From: CAYUCY01 sp964443525
Lineage (GTDB): Bacteria > Pseudomonadota > Alphaproteobacteria > Caedimonadales > Caedimonadaceae
Assembly: GCA_964443525.1 (NCBI GenBank)
Contig: CAYUCY010000065.1
Location: forward strand, 1-8,201
Direction of reading: 5' to 3'
Length of the DNA stretch: 8,201 nt
Position 1 is the first letter of the stretch. The number at the start of each line of letters is the position of its first letter. Both the position numbers and the translations under genes were made by a program. A model generated the notes under the pieces. That model saw only the letters and a list, made by a program, of their open reading frames with translations. It did no database searches and was not told the origin of the DNA. Below, in pieces: positions 1 through 6,178 of the stretch.

Positions 1-530
1 ATCTTGTGTTTTGTAGAATTCCCTGCATAGTAGGCCTGGCTCAACGGATCTCCCGGCCCTGGCGTGGGGTATAAGCTTGTATCGACGATTTTTCCTTCCG
101 TCCGATCTCCTCCGAAGAGATTTTGCCCCGTTCCGTCAGTCGTGTTCAGAATTTGTTCTAAGTTTTCGAGCCTTCCCTTCGCGTAAGCATTCAATCCCGT
201 GTCGATGACTGTTGCATTTCCGACAGCTCCTTTAAGCCGAGCCTTAAACTCCGAATTCATGCTGATTAACTGTTCGACTTGTGTTTTCATGGACTCAAGT
301 CGTCTCATTGTGTCATTGATATTTTTAATATATTGGTTACTTTTGTCGATCGCTCCGGTAATATTTAAATGTCGCCTACTTTCAGTGGCGATGTCACTTA
401 ACATATGGGCTTTAAGGCCCGTCACCATTTGACGGTTCGTCTCAGAAACCTGCTTTTTTATATTTTGTGTTTGGGAACTCATAACATCAAATTGAGCAAA
501 GTCTCCAACGCGAGTGAGCGAGTTCGTCAT
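1..530 (-). CDS. flgL: Flagellar hook-filament junction protein FlgL (HAP3), C-terminus missing
   Basis: I translated this minus-strand frame by hand from the ATG at 530. It stays open for 176 codons to the window edge, so the 3' part is missing. FlgL is the second junction protein between hook and filament, exported by the flagellar type III system. The N-terminus (MTNSLTRVGDFAQFD) and the following helical region fit the alphaproteobacterial flagellin/FlgL D0-D1 type. A QMVTG-type segment lies near residue 35. An LFGGDRT motif near residue 140 and an AYYAGN motif near residue 169 correspond to the conserved LF-G-T and YY-GD positions of FlgL. The start is supported by AAGGAG at 540-545, nine bases upstream, and the gene begins 19 bases after the flgK stop, as expected for co-transcribed flgK-flgL. 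A flagellin is the main alternative, but the position directly after flgK makes FlgL much more likely. Confidence 0.9.
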   Translation of the reverse strand, partial: MTNSLTRVGDFAQFDVMSSQTQNIKKQVSETNRQMVTGLKAHMLSDIATESRRHLNITGAIDKSNQYIKNINDTMRRLESMKTQVEQLISMNSEFKARLKGAVGNATVIDTGLNAYAKGRLENLEQILNTTDGTGQNLFGGDRTEGKIVDTSLYPTPGPGDPLSQAYYAGNSTKHK

Positions 531-539
531 GGTTTGTTT

Positions 540-545
540 CTCCTT
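540..545 (-). promoter_or_regulatory. Ribosome binding site of flgL
   Basis: AAGGAG on the minus strand, nine bases before the ATG at 530. It fixes the flgL start and lies in the 19-base gap after flgK. Confidence 0.75.
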
Positions 546-549
546 GTGT

Positions 550-2361
550 TTAGCGGAATGCTTCCATCAATTGATCAAACATTTCCCGGCTGGCTTTAAT
601 GACGGCAACCGAGGTTTGATAGAGCCTTTGTTCCGCAATCATTCCCGTTACTTGTTCTTGAACGTTGACGCCGCTGATGGCGCCGATTGATTCCTTGAGG
701 CGGTCCTGAATTTCGTTTTCCGTGGTCAGGTGTGTTTTGGTCTGATTGGCCTGAAGGGCCGTAAATGAAATAATTTCATTTGCAAAATCCTTCAGAGTGT
801 CACTTCGGACGGAAAAATTGCCGGAGGCCGCAAAAGATACTTTCTCATTCATTTTATCAAAAAGAAGCTGCATGACGGACCTATCACCCTCGTAAAGGGC
901 CGATGTCGTTGGAAGAGGCTGTACGCTTAGAGAACCATCGATCTTTCCGCTTGAGATCAGAGAGGGGGTGGCTAAGATATCGCTTCTCACGCTGATTAAT
1001 CTCGTGATGCCTGCGATACTGTTGCCGTCTTCTGCGACCTTGTCGGGCGTGATAAATAGATCATTGAGGCCGAAATAATGAGAAAATCCCTGGGTAGCCG
1101 TGCTTGGGAGCTGAACGCTTGCAGCAGGGGTCGTCGTCGAAACAAGAGCAATGCCGTAATTGGCGTTTATTGCGTCGAGTTTAAGCTTATTATTGCTCCA
1201 TGTGGCCGAGACATTTGCCATGGCATCAATGGCGGCTCGAACGCCTTCGGGCGTTGTCACCGTTGTCAAATCAAGATCAAGAGCCTCAATATAAGTATTC
1301 GTGGTGTTATCTATCACGGCAATTCTGATCGTTCCCGTGCCCGTAAAGGAACCCGGCGTGGAGGGCGTCATAAATGCCCGTTGACCTGTTAAGGTTTTTG
1401 CAGGTGGAAACCCGCACCCTTGATTATGAATTTGATTAACGGTATCCCGAAGGTTGACGGTGAGAGTATCCAAATCAAGTTGAAGCTTCGGCAGGATCGA
1501 ATCTCGTTGCTCGACAAAAGCGGCTATTTTTCCCGTACTTATTTCAGTCGTAATATCAATTCCGTCAATGGTGATAGGGCCGATCACAGAAGGGTAGGTT
1601 GCCCCTGCATCAATTCCCATAGTGGGGTTAAAGGAAAGGTTCTTGGCAGCACCCGTGACGAGAGCACGTCCCGTTTTGGTCGAGATAAAAATAGCCCCGG
1701 TTTCCGTTTTAAAGGTAGAGATGTTCATATGTTCGGATACAGCTCGGATAGCCCGGTCTCTTTGATCTTCGAGATCACCATAGGCTTGTCCCAAGGCCTT
1801 GTTCAGCGTGATATCACTGTTCAACTTTTCGATTTCTTTAAGTTTGTCATTTACAAGTGCAACGGACTCGCTGATGCTACGATCATAATAGCTTCTTCTT
1901 TCCTGTAGAGCAGACCCTATGGTCTTCAAACTTGTACAAAGTTCTTGTGCGGTTGAGAGGAGATCATTTCGCCTGCCTGCATTTGAGGGTGCTTTTGAGA
2001 GTTCGGCGATCGCATTTTGAAACTTTCCGAGCATCCCAGACAGAGAGGTTTGCGAATCTATGCCTCCTAAAGCATGCTCTAAATTAAAATAAGAGTCTGC
2101 TTTCACGGAAAGCCAGGCAACCGTTGACGTTGATTCTTTCAAGAGATTAATTTTCGATTCGTCGACGATCCTTATAGGCATTGTTGCTCGTACGCCGGCG
2201 CCGATGCCACCGAGAACCACGGTCTCAAGTTTTGAAACTTTGTTCGTATATCCCTCAACGTTTGCGTTCACGATATTATTTGACGATGTCGTAATACGTG
2301 CTTGAGACGCTGTCATACCTGAAAGACCGTTGACTAGTACTGATTGAAGACTCCCGCCCAT
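550..2361 (-). CDS. flgK: Flagellar hook-associated protein FlgK (HAP1)
   Basis: 603 residues, within the usual range for FlgK. FlgK is the first junction protein placed on the finished hook and supports FlgL and then the filament. The N-terminal D0 domain (about residues 1-45) has the classic pattern of a short start, a GLSGM-type turn, SSNNIVNANVEGYTN (the rod/hook/HAP family signature) and then helical D1. A long helical region follows to about residue 190. The centre contains an HNQG-GFPP-TLTG segment and a GFSHYFGLNDLF segment, both typical of the FlgK D2/D3 region. The C-terminal helix from about residue 560 has GVNVQEQVTGMI, then the QRLYQTS and REMFDQLMEA motifs seen in the D0 helix of FlgK. 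The ATG at 2361 is preceded by AGGAGG at 2367-2372, overlapping the stop codon of the previous gene. Two cysteines (near residues 142 and 316) are unusual in an exported axial protein but do not change the call. Confidence 0.96.
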   Translation of the reverse strand: MGGSLQSVLVNGLSGMTASQARITTSSNNIVNANVEGYTNKVSKLETVVLGGIGAGVRATMPIRIVDESKINLLKESTSTVAWLSVKADSYFNLEHALGGIDSQTSLSGMLGKFQNAIAELSKAPSNAGRRNDLLSTAQELCTSLKTIGSALQERRSYYDRSISESVALVNDKLKEIEKLNSDITLNKALGQAYGDLEDQRDRAIRAVSEHMNISTFKTETGAIFISTKTGRALVTGAAKNLSFNPTMGIDAGATYPSVIGPITIDGIDITTEISTGKIAAFVEQRDSILPKLQLDLDTLTVNLRDTVNQIHNQGCGFPPAKTLTGQRAFMTPSTPGSFTGTGTIRIAVIDNTTNTYIEALDLDLTTVTTPEGVRAAIDAMANVSATWSNNKLKLDAINANYGIALVSTTTPAASVQLPSTATQGFSHYFGLNDLFITPDKVAEDGNSIAGITRLISVRSDILATPSLISSGKIDGSLSVQPLPTTSALYEGDRSVMQLLFDKMNEKVSFAASGNFSVRSDTLKDFANEIISFTALQANQTKTHLTTENEIQDRLKESIGAISGVNVQEQVTGMIAEQRLYQTSVAVIKASREMFDQLMEAFR

Positions 2362-2366
2362 TCGAT

Positions 2367-2372
2367 CCTCCT
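2367..2372 (-). promoter_or_regulatory. Ribosome binding site of flgK, overlapping the upstream stop codon
   Basis: A perfect AGGAGG on the minus strand, five bases before the flgK ATG. It shares bases with the TAG stop (2371-2373) of the FlgN-like gene, so ribosomes finishing that gene arrive on the flgK initiation site. This suggests translational coupling of a chaperone-like gene to its client. Confidence 0.8.
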
Positions 2373-2802
2373 AAAGAACCTGGTTTACGGAAAGAGAAAC
2401 CAAATCCGTATTATATTTTCTCTGGAGAGAAGGCATTCGTCCGAACACCGTATACCCCTCGACATTTTTTTTATTTGTCGTAAGAATCTCTGAAATAATT
2501 TTAAGGAGTCTCTCGTTTGCCGTATTGAAGATTGAAAGCCTCTCTTCATTCTCTGCAGCTAACTCATTTAAATAGCTCGTTCTTTCAAGGAGGCTATGAC
2601 GCNNNNNNNNNNGCCATCCGTTGAGAAGGGATATATTCGTCTTAATGTCAATTAAAAGACGATGGTAGCTTGCCAATATCCCGAGCTTTTCATCAACGAG
2701 TTGAGCTGCTTCGAAAGATTTTTTTTCTTTCAGAAGTCTATTTTCTTTCTCCAGGATCTCAATAAGATCATTTGTTTTAATCATCATCTGTTCGTAAGTC
2801 AT
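2371..2802 (-). CDS. FlgN/FlbY-like flagellar protein, probable FlgK-FlgL export chaperone (contains an assembly gap)
   Basis: About 143 residues, with four unknown where a ten-N run (2603-2612) interrupts the gene near residues 64-67. The visible sequence is almost entirely helical and rich in Glu, Lys and Leu, with heptad-like spacing at residues 5-50 and again after the gap (about 70-105). It ends in a short tail. This size and architecture fit FlgN, the cytoplasmic chaperone that delivers FlgK and FlgL to the export gate, and its place directly before flgK supports that. The Caulobacter flgI operon is known to contain flgI, cheL and flbY, so this may equally be called a FlbY homologue. 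It has no signal peptide or membrane segment. Its start overlaps the flgJ stop by ATGA (2799-2802). Both sides of the gap are in one frame as written, so the true missing length should leave a remainder of 1 on division by 3. The function is inferred mainly from context. Confidence 0.7.
   Translation of the reverse strand: MTYEQMMIKTNDLIEILEKENRLLKEKKSFEAAQLVDEKLGILASYHRLLIDIKTNISLLNGWXXXXRHSLLERTSYLNELAAENEERLSIFNTANERLLKIISEILTTNKKNVEGYTVFGRMPSLQRKYNTDLVSLSVNQVL
2603..2612. other. Assembly gap (ten N) inside the FlgN-like gene
   Basis: Exactly ten N, the same length as the second gap at 6385-6394, so this is a scaffolding placeholder and its true size is unknown. The reading frame continues across it. 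Confidence 0.97.
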
Positions 2803-3146
2803 CCTTTAACCTCCTTAAAATAAGGAATGGGAACGGCTGACGATTGAGCCCGTCCTTCCTGCAAGATTTTCATCTGAGTTGTGAGAGTTTGGGTCAATTC
2901 TTGACCACTCGAAGAAGTTGCAAGGGTATCTCCGATCGCATCTGCCAGGAGGGTCCGATACATCTCTTCACCGAAGCCGCCGACGGATTCCAGGCCTTCC
3001 ATCATCTCCTGGACAAATTGGGTAAAGAAGATGGCGGAATATTTTCGTGCGGTCTCATAGATGACCTCTTCAGAATTTGACTGAGGCCGAGGTGGAAGAG
3101 TTTTCGTTTGAATGGATAAAGGAGAGAGCCTCGGCGTCAGGGTCAT
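2799..3146 (-). CDS. flgJ: FlgJ-type rod-binding protein without muramidase domain (CheL-like)
   Basis: 115 residues. The first 30 or so are a proline-rich, probably disordered tail. Residues about 33-98 are the rod-binding domain of the FlgJ N-terminus: FFTQFVQEMMEGLE, then a Gly-Gly-Phe-Gly turn, an EEMYRTLLADAIGD helix, and a final helix ending QMKILQEG. In enterobacteria this domain is fused to a peptidoglycan hydrolase. Here the protein stops after the rod-binding part, as is usual in alphaproteobacteria (CheL in Caulobacter), where a separate lytic enzyme opens the wall for the rod. It acts in the periplasm as a scaffold for rod assembly. No signal peptide is visible, as expected for a substrate of the flagellar export apparatus. 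It overlaps flgI and the FlgN-like gene by four bases each (ATGA), which argues for a single polycistron. Confidence 0.9.
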   Translation of the reverse strand: MTLTPRLSPLSIQTKTLPPRPQSNSEEVIYETARKYSAIFFTQFVQEMMEGLESVGGFGEEMYRTLLADAIGDTLATSSSGQELTQTLTTQMKILQEGRAQSSAVPIPYFKEVKG

Positions 3147-4345
3147 GAGATCACCTCTATGTCTGCCTGGAGTGCTCCAGCGGACTTGATCGTCCTGAGG
3201 ATCGTGATCATATCCCGCGGATTTACGCCGAGCGAATTAAGACCTTTTACAAGATCTTGAAGGCTGACACCGGCTTCGAGAAGAGTTAATTTTTTGTTCC
3301 CTTGCTCGACACTGATATCGCTTCTTTCAACCACTTTCGTCTCTCCCGTATTAGAGAAAGGATTGGGTTGGGAAACTTGCGGGGTTTCCGTAATTCGAAT
3401 CGTGAGATTTCCATGACTGACGGCAACCGTCGAAATTCGGACGTTTTCTCCCATAACGATAACTCCGTTGGATTCGTCGATGATGACCTTTGCCGAGAGA
3501 TCTGGTTGTATCTTGAGCTGTTCAATTTCCGTCAAGAATTGAGAGACGCGCTGGCGATAAGACGAGGGCACATTAATATGAATAGTCGTTGGGTCAATGG
3601 CACGAGCGGCACTCCCGCCTGCAAAAGCATTAATTGCTTCAGCAGCTCTCCTTGCCGTTGTGAAATCCGGGTTTCGTAAAGCCAGCTTTAAGTTATGCAA
3701 AGAATCCAGTTCAAATCCCGTTTCTTTTTCTATGATCGCACCATTGGAGATACGACCGACGGTGGGCACGCCCTGGGTTACACTTGACTCGGATTTCCCC
3801 TGGGCTGAAAAACCGCCGATGGCAACCGCTCCTTGAGCAACGGCATAGACATCACTGTCGGCTCCGATCAGCGGTGTGACAAGAAGGGTTCCTCCTTGAA
3901 GGCTTTTTGCATTACCGATCGCAGAAACACTAACATCCATTCGGGTCCCGTGTCGGGCAAAAGGTTGGAGGTTTGCGGTCACCATCACGGCGGCTACGTT
4001 TTTAGAGTTGAGATCTTTCATTTTATCTCGAACATTGATACCGAGACGCTCTAACATGCTGACCATTGTTTCTCTGGCATAAGGTGTGTTCTGAAGGCTG
4101 TCACCAGTCCCGTTTAAGCCGACAACAAGTCCGTAGCCGATCAGCTGATTGTCCCTTATTCCCTCAAAGGAAGCGATATCTTTGAGCCGAACCATAAGCG
4201 CCGTTAAGTCTCGTATTTGGAAAAAAACGGAAAAAAAGGCCAGGAGAAGCAACGTCAATGAGAGGTGGGCTTTGATAAAAGAGATGAGAGAATCGTGTTG
4301 ATTTCTTTTTATTTTAGCTCTCTCTTCATAAAAACCTTTTCTCAT
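3143..4345 (-). CDS. flgI: Flagellar basal-body P-ring protein FlgI
   Basis: 400 residues, somewhat longer than the usual 365-375 or so. FlgI forms the P-ring around the rod in the peptidoglycan layer. The mature start is plain: RLKDIASFEGIRDNQL, then GYGLVVGLNGTGDSL at about 70-84, the most conserved block of the family. Later conserved parts include VMVTANLQPFARHGTRMDV (about 120-138), GGTLLVTPL, VIIDESNGVIVMGENVRI (near 288-305) and the C-terminal LNSLGVNPRDMITILRTIK followed by AGAL-A-IEVI. A hydrophobic segment at about residues 28-43 is a Sec signal core, preceded by a long basic n-region of about 26 residues; cleavage near LTA (47-49) is likely. No in-frame start lies closer to the core, and the ATG at 4345 has GGAG at 4354-4357, so this start is kept. 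It heads the flagellar operon and sits just behind a sigma-54 promoter. Confidence 0.97.
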   Translation of the reverse strand: MRKGFYEERAKIKRNQHDSLISFIKAHLSLTLLLLAFFSVFFQIRDLTALMVRLKDIASFEGIRDNQLIGYGLVVGLNGTGDSLQNTPYARETMVSMLERLGINVRDKMKDLNSKNVAAVMVTANLQPFARHGTRMDVSVSAIGNAKSLQGGTLLVTPLIGADSDVYAVAQGAVAIGGFSAQGKSESSVTQGVPTVGRISNGAIIEKETGFELDSLHNLKLALRNPDFTTARRAAEAINAFAGGSAARAIDPTTIHINVPSSYRQRVSQFLTEIEQLKIQPDLSAKVIIDESNGVIVMGENVRISTVAVSHGNLTIRITETPQVSQPNPFSNTGETKVVERSDISVEQGNKKLTLLEAGVSLQDLVKGLNSLGVNPRDMITILRTIKSAGALQADIEVIS

Positions 4346-4379
4346 TCAGAAAGCTCCATGTTAAAATTTATTGTAATCC

Positions 4380-4397
4380 ATGCGAAAATCGTGCCAA
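4380..4397 (-). promoter_or_regulatory. Sigma-54 (RpoN) promoter of the flgI operon
   Basis: On the minus strand the bases read TTGGCACGATTTTCGCAT. Against the sigma-54 consensus TGGCACG-N4-TTGCA this matches the whole -24 block and all but one base of the -12 block. The invariant GG and GC are separated by the required ten bases. Transcription would start near 4370, leaving an untranslated leader of about 25 bases that contains the GGAG ribosome binding site (4354-4357) before the flgI ATG at 4345. The Caulobacter flgI operon also sits divergent to fliX, and hook-basal-body genes there use sigma-54 with the activator FlbD. The enhancer site for the activator was not identified. Confidence 0.85.
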
Positions 4398-4459
4398 GCG
4401 TGCGAGGTAAGCGTAGAACATTGATGAAGAAAGAAAAATTTTTAGGGAGTTAATTGATC

Positions 4460-4522
4460 GTGACGCGGATGATGAGCATGTTGTTGAATCGTTTGAGAGA
4501 GATGACCTCCGATGAAAGTTGA
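4460..4522 (+). CDS. Possible 20-codon leader peptide overlapping the fliX start
   Basis: A GTG-started frame of 20 codons (ending MTSDES) closes with TGA at 4520-4522, eleven bases inside fliX. A GGGAG lies ten bases before the GTG (4445-4449), whereas fliX itself has only a weak GAGAGAG before its ATG. An in-frame TAA at 4451-4453 means the frame cannot extend upstream. If translated, it could bring ribosomes to fliX by coupling. A frame this short can easily arise by chance. Confidence 0.2.
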   Translation: MTRMMSMLLNRLREMTSDES

Positions 4523-4952
4523 CTCCACTCCGGCACAAAAATTAAATACTCCCTCTCGCGTTAAAAAGCCCGATATAAAGAGAAGAAGTGACTCTTTCTT
4601 AGCGGAGGTTGAAGGTCCCACTTATACTCCCTCTTTAAGGGAAACGCCGCCTGCTTCTTCTGAGATTTCTGACATTCTTCAGCTTCAAGAAGTCACGCAA
4701 CCTCTCTTTTCTCTTAAAAGGTCACGAGCGCGTGGCGAAGAAATATTGAAAGTGCTGGATAAAATTCGCCATTCTCTTTTAGGAGGAGGTCTGGAAAAAT
4801 CGGCAATGATTCGTCTGCGTAAATCTCTAGAGGCAACGCCGATTTCGTCTCAAGATCCGAGGCTGAACGAAATTGTTCAGGAAATTGAGCAGCGACTGGC
4901 CATCGAGCTTGCAAAAATGGAAGTGGCAGAAAATGAGAGAGAGCGGCGTTAG
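4512..4952 (+). CDS. fliX: Flagellar assembly regulator FliX
   Basis: 146 residues, close to the size of Caulobacter FliX. The N-terminal third (1-50) is basic and rich in Pro, Ser and Thr, with little order expected. The C-terminal half carries the family pattern: an ILQLQEV segment at 55-61, an RARGEEILKVLDKIRHSLLGGG helix (72-93), a second helix beginning LEKSAMIRLRKSLE (94-107), and a final conserved helix near 115-137 (DPRLNEIVQEIEQRLAIELAKME). FliX is known in Caulobacter as a class II flagellar regulator that binds the sigma-54 activator FlbD and links basal-body assembly to late gene expression. Its gene there is divergent from flgI, exactly as here. The ATG at 4512 has a weak ribosome site; no better start fits, because the ATG at 4502 is in another frame and stops at once. 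No convincing promoter was found upstream. Confidence 0.88.
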   Translation: MKVDSTPAQKLNTPSRVKKPDIKRRSDSFLAEVEGPTYTPSLRETPPASSEISDILQLQEVTQPLFSLKRSRARGEEILKVLDKIRHSLLGGGLEKSAMIRLRKSLEATPISSQDPRLNEIVQEIEQRLAIELAKMEVAENERERR

Positions 4953-4974
4953 AGTCTTCATTTTTTTAGTTACA

Positions 4975-5006
4975 TAAAGTATAATAGTAATAAAGTATAA
5001 TAAGAG
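4975..5006 (+). promoter_or_regulatory. Tandem 16-base repeat carrying two TATAAT boxes, probable dksA promoter
   Basis: Two adjacent copies start at 4975 and 4991. Their first 12 bases (TAAAGTATAATA) are identical, giving a 16-base period. Each holds a perfect TATAAT (4980-4985 and 4996-5001). A weak -35 (TTCATT, 4957-4962) lies 17 bases before the first box. The second box has no good -35 and runs into the dksA ribosome site, so the first is the better promoter candidate. The -10 boxes are seen directly; promoter activity is inferred. Confidence 0.5.
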
Positions 5007-5009
5007 GAG
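5004..5009 (+). promoter_or_regulatory. Ribosome binding site of dksA
   Basis: GAGGAG six bases before the ATG at 5016. It is strong and well spaced, and fixes the dksA start. Confidence 0.8.
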
Positions 5010-5015
5010 ATAAAA

Positions 5016-5474
5016 ATGCCTAAAGCAGTTAGTAAAAAAGATTCAAAAAATGTGGATCATAATATTATTTTGTCTCCGGACTATAGGCCTTCAGATAAAG
5101 AAGAATATATGTGTGACGAGCATTTAGAGTATTTTCGTCAAAAGCTCTTAAAATGGCGAACAGAGCTTTTGAAAGACTCTGTTGAAACCATCCATCATTT
5201 GCAAGAAGAGACCCATAATGAACCGGACGTCGCAGATCGTGCTTCTGCTGAAACGGACCGGGCTCTGGAGCTTCGGACGAGGGATCGCGAGAGAAAATTG
5301 ATCAACAAAATCGATGAGGCCTTGGCTCGAATTGAAGACGGCTCATACGGATATTGTGAAGAAACAGGAGAGCCGATCGGGATCTTGCGCCTTGAGGCGC
5401 GCCCCATTGCAACCTTAAGTCTTGAAGCCCAGGAACGCCACGAGAAAGACGAAAGAATTCATCGGGAGGAATAA
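5016..5474 (+). CDS. dksA: RNA polymerase-binding transcription factor DksA, degenerate zinc finger
   Basis: 152 residues. DksA enters the RNA polymerase secondary channel and, with ppGpp, tunes rRNA and stress promoters. After a basic tail (1-25), residues about 33-108 form the two-helix coiled coil. Its tip carries D71, D74 and A76 (DVADRA), the DxxDxA motif needed for activity, at the same numbers as in E. coli. The globular end is GYCEETGEPIG-LRLEARPIATLSLEAQE. Of the four zinc ligands at E. coli positions 114, 117, 135 and 138, only Cys114 remains; the others are Thr, Ser and Ala. This is known for alphaproteobacterial DksA, which folds without zinc. The gene follows fliX by 63 bases with no terminator between, but has its own likely promoter repeat. 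It ends 11 bases from the convergent ABC operon, with no terminator hairpin seen. Confidence 0.95.
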   Translation: MPKAVSKKDSKNVDHNIILSPDYRPSDKEEYMCDEHLEYFRQKLLKWRTELLKDSVETIHHLQEETHNEPDVADRASAETDRALELRTRDRERKLINKIDEALARIEDGSYGYCEETGEPIGILRLEARPIATLSLEAQERHEKDERIHREE

Positions 5475-5485
5475 ACGCCGAAAAG

Positions 5486-6178
5486 TTAAGGCAGAAGTCG
5501 CCCGTCTTTCATCACTAGAATCTTATCCGCTTGTTTTGCAAGAGACTCATCATGCGTAATCATGACGATGGTGGTTTTGCTCTTCTTTCGTAGGTTGTTA
5601 AAGAGTTCCATCACCCTTTTTGAATTCACGGAATCAAGATTTCCCGTGGGTTCATCCGCTAAAAGAATTTCAGGGTTGTTGGCAAGGGCACGGGCCACGG
5701 CGACACGCTGTCTTTCCCCTCCTGAAAGTTGAGCAGGGACTTTATTGTATGTGGATGCAAGGTCAAACTGATCCAGAAGACTTTTAGCTTCCCTCTCCAT
5801 TGTTTTAAAAGAATGTCCTCCTAGCTTACGCATCGGCAACATCACGTTTTCAAGAGCCGTGAATTCTGGAAGCAAGAAATGAAACTGAAAAACAAATCCT
5901 AAATTTTTCAGGCGGAAGCGTTCTTTTTCGGAAAGTGAAGAACGACTCATCTCATTGCCGTCAAAGAAGAGGTCTCCCGACGTGGGTGCATCTAGAAGAC
6001 CCAAAAGGTAGAGCAATGAAGATTTCCCTGAGCCGGAAGCACCCGTCAATGCAATGAATTCTCCCTGCTGAACTGTAAAAGAGACATCTTTGACAAGTGT
6101 AAAATCAAATGGACCTTCATGAAGGATCTTCGTAAGATTTCGGGCCTCAACCCGAAGGTTTTTCTGAGAGCGTGCCAT
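5486..6178 (-). CDS. LolD/MacB-type ABC transporter ATP-binding protein
   Basis: 230 residues, a complete single ATPase domain. Walker A is GASGSGKSS (46-54), the Q-loop glutamine is Q98, the signature is LSGGERQR (151-158), Walker B is ILLADEPT with the catalytic Glu (171-178), followed by GNLD, and the H-loop is H209. The helical region between (LPEFTALENVMLPM) and the D-loop are those of the LolD/MacB/FtsE group that powers FtsX-fold permeases. It binds ATP in the cytoplasm and drives the permease encoded just upstream. Its ATG shares one base with the permease stop (TAATG at 6176-6180), so the two are translationally coupled. LolD is the closest family name, but the adaptor gene in the operon argues for an exporter rather than lipoprotein release, so no symbol is given. 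It is the last gene of the operon. Confidence 0.94.
   Translation of the reverse strand: MARSQKNLRVEARNLTKILHEGPFDFTLVKDVSFTVQQGEFIALTGASGSGKSSLLYLLGLLDAPTSGDLFFDGNEMSRSSLSEKERFRLKNLGFVFQFHFLLPEFTALENVMLPMRKLGGHSFKTMEREAKSLLDQFDLASTYNKVPAQLSGGERQRVAVARALANNPEILLADEPTGNLDSVNSKRVMELFNNLRKKSKTTIVMITHDESLAKQADKILVMKDGRLLP

Noticed and set aside
199..599. Two plus-strand open frames of 77 and 64 codons
   Set aside because: Both are antisense to flgL and the end of flgK; the minus-strand flgL reading explains this region fully.
1420..1908. 162-codon open frame on the plus strand
   Set aside because: It lies entirely antisense inside flgK, has no family resemblance and no good ribosome site. It is a shadow of the real gene.
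4450..4464. CtrA-like box (TTAA-N7-TTAA) upstream of fliX
   Set aside because: Only the first TTAA is present; the second half reads TGAC, so the match is too weak to call.
5475..5520. Bidirectional terminator between dksA and the ABC operon
   Set aside because: Only 11 bases separate the two stop codons, and I could find no stable hairpin followed by a T run on either strand.
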